Assembly (NCBI RefSeq): GCF_000826525.2
Contig: NZ_LN651327.1
Span: forward strand, 186,001 to 250,000
Reading direction: 5' to 3'
From: Mobilicoccus massiliensis
GTDB taxonomy: Bacteria; Actinomycetota; Actinomycetes; Actinomycetales; Dermatophilaceae
DNA length: 64,000 bases
Shown here: piece after piece, positions 61,042 through 64,000 of the stretch
Layout of the letters: each line of letters begins with the position of its first letter
How positions within the stretch are numbered: position 1 is the first letter of the stretch
Position numbers and translations under genes: made by a program
The notes under the pieces: generated by a model
What the model saw: the letters and a program-made list of their open reading frames with translations, nothing else
What the model was told of the DNA's origin: nothing
Database searches by the model: none

Positions 61042-62079
61042 TCAATCTGCGATGGTGTCGAGCAGGCGTGCGGCAGGAGCAGCGGCCGGTTCGACGATTC
61101 CGCGCTCGGTGACGACCGCGTCGATGAGATCGTGCGGAGTGACGTCGAAGGCGGGGTTGAAGCCGCGCGCCGTGGCGGGTGCGACCCGGTGACCGGCGAC
61201 GACGAGCACCTCGTCACCGGACCGTTCCTCGATGACGATCTCGTCACCGGTGGCCGTGTCGAGGTCGACCGTGGAGAACGGTGCGGCGACGACGAAGGGG
61301 ATGCCGGCCCGCCGGCACGCGAGGGCGAGCGCGACCGAACCGACCTTGTTGGCGGTGTCACCGTTGGCGGTGATGCGGTCGGCGCCGATGATGGCGACGT
61401 CGACGAGGCCGCGCAGGATGGTGGAGGCGGCCGCCCCGTCGCACTCGACGACGTGCGGGATGCCGTCCTGCGTGAGCTCCCAGCTGGTGAGCCTGGAGCC
61501 CTGAAGCAGGGGACGGGTCTCGTCGGCGTAGACGAGTTCGAGGGCCCCGCGGTCCTGGAGCTCGTGGATGATCCCGTACGCGGTTCCCCACGCCGTGGTG
61601 GCGAGGGCGCCGGTGTTGCAGTGAGTGACGACGCGCACGGAGGATCGCCCCGTGCGGGCCAGGATCCAGTCGGCTCCGAGGCGGGACAGCTCGCGGTTGG
61701 CCGCCTCGTCCTCGGCCACCAGCCGCAGGGCCGACGCGAGCACCTCGTCGACTCCGCCGCTCATGAGCGGGCGCACCTGGTCGACGCCCCACGCGAGGTT
61801 CACGGCGGTCGGGCGTGCGTCGCGTACGCGATCGACCTCCGCCTGCAGCCGGTCCTCACTCCAGCCGTTGCGCGCCGCTTCGTTCATCGCGACGACGACG
61901 CCGAGCGCGCCGGTGGCACCCAGGGCCGGAGCGCCGCGCACGGCCAGCGTCCGGATGGCGTCGATGAGCACGTCCACCGTTCGCACGTCGATGTACTCCT
62001 CCTGCGCCGGCAGGAGCCGCTGGTCGATCAACCGAAGACAGGGAGCGTCGTCGGCGACCCATTGGACGGCAAGAACCAT
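61042..62079 (-). CDS. mtnA: 5-methylthioribose-1-phosphate isomerase (or 5-deoxyribose-1-phosphate isomerase)
   Basis: Aldose-ketose isomerase of 345 residues related to eIF2B. Catalytic Cys154 is in THCNTGALAT and Asp234 in IIGADRI; the phosphate-binding RGAPALG is at 49-55. It converts MTR-1-phosphate to methylthioribulose-1-phosphate, and homologues also accept 5-deoxyribose-1-phosphate. ATG 62079 has GAGGTG upstream. No mtnB, mtnC, mtnD or mtnW is in the window; a class II aldolase lies across the divergent region instead. It is the first gene of the importer/mtnK operon. Confidence 0.9.
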   Translation of the reverse strand: MVLAVQWVADDAPCLRLIDQRLLPAQEEYIDVRTVDVLIDAIRTLAVRGAPALGATGALGVVVAMNEAARNGWSEDRLQAEVDRVRDARPTAVNLAWGVDQVRPLMSGGVDEVLASALRLVAEDEAANRELSRLGADWILARTGRSSVRVVTHCNTGALATTAWGTAYGIIHELQDRGALELVYADETRPLLQGSRLTSWELTQDGIPHVVECDGAAASTILRGLVDVAIIGADRITANGDTANKVGSVALALACRRAGIPFVVAAPFSTVDLDTATGDEIVIEERSGDEVLVVAGHRVAPATARGFNPAFDVTPHDLIDAVVTERGIVEPAAAPAARLLDTIAD

Positions 62080-62094
62080 CGTCTGCACCTCGCT

Positions 62095-62107
62095 GTTGTC
62101 AGACAAC
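62095..62107. promoter_or_regulatory. GntR operator upstream of mtnA
   Basis: GTTGTC-A-GACAAC is a perfect 13-bp palindrome placed just downstream of the mtnA -10 box and overlapping a possible -35 (TTGTCA) of the gntR gene. An equivalent copy lies in front of the aldolase gene. Confidence 0.75.
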
Positions 62108-62126
62108 CGATGCCTCAACGTAGAAT
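62096..62126 (+). promoter_or_regulatory. Possible promoter of the gntR gene
   Basis: A good -10 hexamer TAGAAT (62121-62126) has TTGTCA (62096-62101) as possible -35 at a long spacing of 19 nt. The -35 lies inside the operator, which would give autoregulation. Confidence 0.4.
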
Positions 62127-62145
62127 GGCGACCCTCGGTTGTCAA
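62117..62145 (-). promoter_or_regulatory. Promoter of the mtnA operon
   Basis: On the minus strand, a perfect TTGACA (62140-62145) lies 17 nt before TACGTT (62117-62122). Transcription would start near 62110, at the edge of the operator at 62095-62107. A shorter related palindrome, GTTG-T-CAAC (62138-62146), overlaps the -35. Confidence 0.55.
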
Positions 62146-62193
62146 CGCTGCGCCGGATGAGTGACCGATGTCCCCTGCCCTCCAAGGAGAGCC

Positions 62194-62958
62194 ATGCCCC
62201 GACGGTCCACCCTGGCGACGCGTGTCGCCGAGGATCTCCGTAGCGAGATCGCCGCGGGCGAGTACGCCCCGGGTGACCGGTTGCCCACCGAGCACGCCCT
62301 CAGTGCGCGGTTCCAGGTGTCCCGCCCGACCGTGCGGACGGCGTTGCAGGAGCTCGAGGGGCTCGGCCTCGTGCGGACCAGGCACGGGGTGGGGACCTTC
62401 GTCGTCGAGCAGCCCGCGGTTCGCGCGGGGTTGGAGCGCCTGGAGTCGATGACCGACGCCATCCGCAACCAGGGGCACGAGCCCGGCATGGTGTATGCGA
62501 GCCGGCTGCGTAGGCCGCTCGTACCGGAAGAGGCAGCACGCATGGGGCTCGCCGTGAACACCGAGGTTCTCGAGCTTCGGCGGTCGATCCTCGCCGACGG
62601 CGAGGTGGTCGCGTACTCCTACGACCTCCTGCCGTGGGAGATGTTCCCCGACGACTTCGACCCCTCATCGTTGACCGGATCGATCTTCGAGTTCATGAGC
62701 ACCCGTCTGGGCGTCGAGCCCGCGACCGCCGTCGCCGAGGTCCACGCCGTGTACTCCGAGCACGTCGGATGGGGGCCCGAGGCGGCCGCGCATCGGCTCT
62801 TCGTGTTGCTCAACCAGTTGCACTACGACGCCTCGCAGCGGCTGGTGGCCTACTCGCGCACGTACTTCATCGAAGGCCGCTACTCCTTCACGATCTACCG
62901 CACGCCGTCCGGGGCCGGGGCGCCGCTGCCTGCGGACGGGCCCGAGCTCGGGCGTTGA
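62194..62958 (+). CDS. GntR family (HutC/UTRA) transcriptional regulator
   Basis: Regulator of 254 residues. The N-terminal winged helix reads GDRLPTEHALSARFQVSRPT and continues VRTALQELEGLGLV; the C-terminal UTRA ligand-binding domain spans about 90-240. ATG 62194 with AAGGAGA five bases upstream is preferred to GTG 62161. It lies between mtnA and the aldolase, with matching palindromes GTTGTC-W-GACAAC in front of each, so it probably represses both arms. The inducer is expected to be a pathway sugar or sugar phosphate. Confidence 0.87.
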   Translation: MPRRSTLATRVAEDLRSEIAAGEYAPGDRLPTEHALSARFQVSRPTVRTALQELEGLGLVRTRHGVGTFVVEQPAVRAGLERLESMTDAIRNQGHEPGMVYASRLRRPLVPEEAARMGLAVNTEVLELRRSILADGEVVAYSYDLLPWEMFPDDFDPSSLTGSIFEFMSTRLGVEPATAVAEVHAVYSEHVGWGPEAAAHRLFVLLNQLHYDASQRLVAYSRTYFIEGRYSFTIYRTPSGAGAPLPADGPELGR

Positions 62959-62980
62959 CGAGAGCGTCGACATGTGGTTT

Positions 62981-62993
62981 GTTGTCTGACAAC
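62981..62993. promoter_or_regulatory. GntR operator upstream of the aldolase gene
   Basis: GTTGTC-T-GACAAC is the same 13-bp palindrome as at 62095-62107, differing only at the central base. A TTGACG (62955-62960) 17 nt ahead of TTTGTT (62978-62983) could be the promoter, overlapping the operator. Confidence 0.72.
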
Positions 62994-63012
62994 TACGTCT
63001 GGGGTGAATGAC

Positions 63013-63675
63013 ATGTTGTTGGCCGATGAGCGGAAACAGATCATCGATGTCTGCCATCGGATGGTGGCCGACGACCTCGTGGTGGGCACCGCCGGCAATG
63101 TCTCGGTGCGAGCTGGGGAGCTGTTGGCGATCACTCCGAGCGGAGTTCCCTACGCCGACCTACGGCCTGAGTTGATCAGCGTCGTCCGGTTCGACGACGG
63201 CGCGCGCGTCGACTCGCCGCTGGCGCCCGCGAGCGAGCTGGAACTGCATCAGGTGGCATTGCGCGCCACGCAGTCAGGGGCCGTCGTCCACACGCATTCG
63301 GGCGCGGCGACCGCGGTGGCCTGCCTGGAGGGGATCGACGAGGTGCCGGCGGTGCACTACTACGCGGCGATGTTCGGCGGGGCTCCCCGAGTCGCGCCCT
63401 ACCACCGCTACGGCTCGTCGGCGTTGGCCTCGGCGGTGGAATCGGCGCTCGTCGGCCGCAACAGTGCGCTCATGGGCAACCACGGGGCCGTCGTCACGGG
63501 CTCCGACCTCACCCAGGCCTACGACCGCGCCCTCTACCTCGAATGGCTGTGCGATCTGGTTCTTCGCGTCTCGTCGGCGGGCGTGCCCCGCGTCCTGCCC
63601 GAGGAGGAGATCGCGGGGGTCGTCGAGCAGATGAAGGGATACGGCCAGAGCGCCCCGCCCGCCGACGCGCGCTGA
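63013..63675 (+). CDS. Class II (FucA-like) aldolase of the deoxy-/methylthio-ribose shunt
   Basis: Zinc-dependent class II aldolase of 220 residues. The catalytic Glu75 and the metal ligands His93, His95 and His157 (SELELH, VVHTHSGAA, MGNHGA) correspond to Glu73, His92, His94 and His155 of L-fuculose-1-phosphate aldolase. GTAGNVSVR and TPSG bind phosphate. With mtnK and mtnA it should split 5-deoxyribulose-1-phosphate or methylthioribulose-1-phosphate into DHAP and an aldehyde. ATG 63013 has GGGGTGA upstream; GTG 63004 is an alternative. MtnB (dehydratase) belongs to the same fold, but the conserved aldolase Glu favours an aldolase. Confidence 0.82.
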   Translation: MLLADERKQIIDVCHRMVADDLVVGTAGNVSVRAGELLAITPSGVPYADLRPELISVVRFDDGARVDSPLAPASELELHQVALRATQSGAVVHTHSGAATAVACLEGIDEVPAVHYYAAMFGGAPRVAPYHRYGSSALASAVESALVGRNSALMGNHGAVVTGSDLTQAYDRALYLEWLCDLVLRVSSAGVPRVLPEEEIAGVVEQMKGYGQSAPPADAR

Positions 63676-63681
63676 GGCCGC

Positions 63682-64000
63682 TCAGTCCACCGAGTCGATG
63701 TGACGGGTGCTGCCGAGCAGATCGAAGGTGTCGCCGGCGCTCTTGCCCTGCGCGGCTTCGAACATCGGGGAATCGCTCGACATGCCCTCGTACGTGACGC
63801 CGTCGCACTCGAACGGTGAGGCGGGGACGCCGACGAGGTAGTGGTCGCCGTCGATCGCGACGATCGCGCCGGGCTCGATCGTGGTCTTGGGGGAGACGTC
63901 GAGCGCCTCGACCTCCTGAATGCCGCCGAGTTCGCCCTGCGCCACCGCGGAGAGCCGCCCGCGCATCTCACCGGCCTGGTCGGACTGCGAGAGGTCACCG
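63682..64000 (-). CDS. GreA/GreB C-terminal domain-like protein (5' end outside window)
   Basis: The visible 105 residues or so lack a start, because the frame is open through the window edge. The C-terminal part resembles the FKBP-like domain of Gre transcript-cleavage factors: IEPGAIVAIDGDHYLVG, then SDSPMFEAAQGKSAGDTFDL and a short terminal strand. Preceding visible sequence is Gln/Gly/Glu-rich. It may be a Gre-domain protein rather than a housekeeping GreA, since the N-terminal coiled coil is not visible. Confidence 0.5.
   Translation of the reverse strand, partial: GDLSQSDQAGEMRGRLSAVAQGELGGIQEVEALDVSPKTTIEPGAIVAIDGDHYLVGVPASPFECDGVTYEGMSSDSPMFEAAQGKSAGDTFDLLGSTRHIDSVD

Noticed and set aside
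63013..63675. Methylthioribulose-1-phosphate dehydratase (mtnB) as the identity of the class II aldolase-fold gene
   Set aside because: The catalytic Glu of FucA-type aldolases is conserved (Glu75) and mtnC/mtnD/mtnW are absent, so an aldolase fits better, although the fold is shared.

Overview
The window is high-GC DNA from an actinomycete. The evidence is the very high G+C at third codon positions, frequent GTG starts, a DtxR/IdeR-type iron box, a DUF222/HNH protein, an Lsr2-type DNA-binding domain and a WYL regulator. Two methyl-accepting chemotaxis proteins and a sigma-28-like promoter suggest a motile member, perhaps in the Micrococcales; the genus cannot be fixed from the sequence. The window is ordinary, densely packed chromosome. 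I see no rRNA, tRNA, CRISPR array, insertion sequence or phage module.

Layout. 1-6.6 kb: small enzymes and regulators, comprising an epoxide hydrolase (cut by the window edge), an NAD-epimerase, a GNAT divergent from a MarR regulator, an alpha/beta hydrolase divergent from a TetR regulator with two palindromic operators, a serine-acetyltransferase-like protein and a second hydrolase. 6.9-9.6 kb: a PatA-type GNAT/acyl-CoA-synthetase fusion. 9.7-20.7 kb: a cyclic-di-GMP block of four membrane GGDEF-EAL paralogues plus a lone EAL protein, interrupted by yaaA, a TPR gene and a small membrane protein. The paralogues have lost different catalytic residues. 20.8-29.6 kb: hydrolase, phospholipase D-like protein, gluconate-type permease, uppP, a WYL regulator divergent from a frameshifted DinB-like gene, a second DinB protein, a CAP-domain secreted protein and a fluoroacetate-dehalogenase-like enzyme. 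29.6-35.1 kb: a 1250-residue protein that looks like a helicase-nuclease with its active sites erased, then a DUF222/HNH protein lacking its zinc cysteines. 35.3-44 kb: MHS transporter, secreted penicillin acylase-type amidase, Eis-like acetyltransferase, SpoIIAA-like protein, FAD reductase, an ERCC4 nuclease fused to an Lsr2 domain, and a TauE/SafE permease. 44-50.2 kb: a Cache-domain chemoreceptor and an iron-siderophore ABC importer with an iron box. 50.3-55.9 kb: FAD-Rieske oxidoreductase, metallo-hydrolase, cyanase, a second chemoreceptor and Fpg/Nei glycosylase.

57-63.7 kb is the most coherent system. It holds MTR kinase (mtnK), a complete sugar-type ABC importer, MTR-1-phosphate isomerase (mtnA), a GntR/UTRA regulator and a FucA-like class II aldolase. 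No other methionine-salvage gene is present. Kinase, isomerase and aldolase make up the 'DHAP shunt', which disposes of 5-deoxyribose and/or methylthioribose, the sugar residues left from radical-SAM and polyamine metabolism. Here the shunt is coupled to a dedicated importer. Two near-identical 13-bp palindromes (GTTGTC-W-GACAAC), one in front of mtnA and one in front of the aldolase, probably place both arms under the GntR protein.

Coordinates, motifs and overlaps were read directly from the sequence. Family assignments rest on recognised motifs. Substrates, operators and promoters are inference unless stated otherwise.
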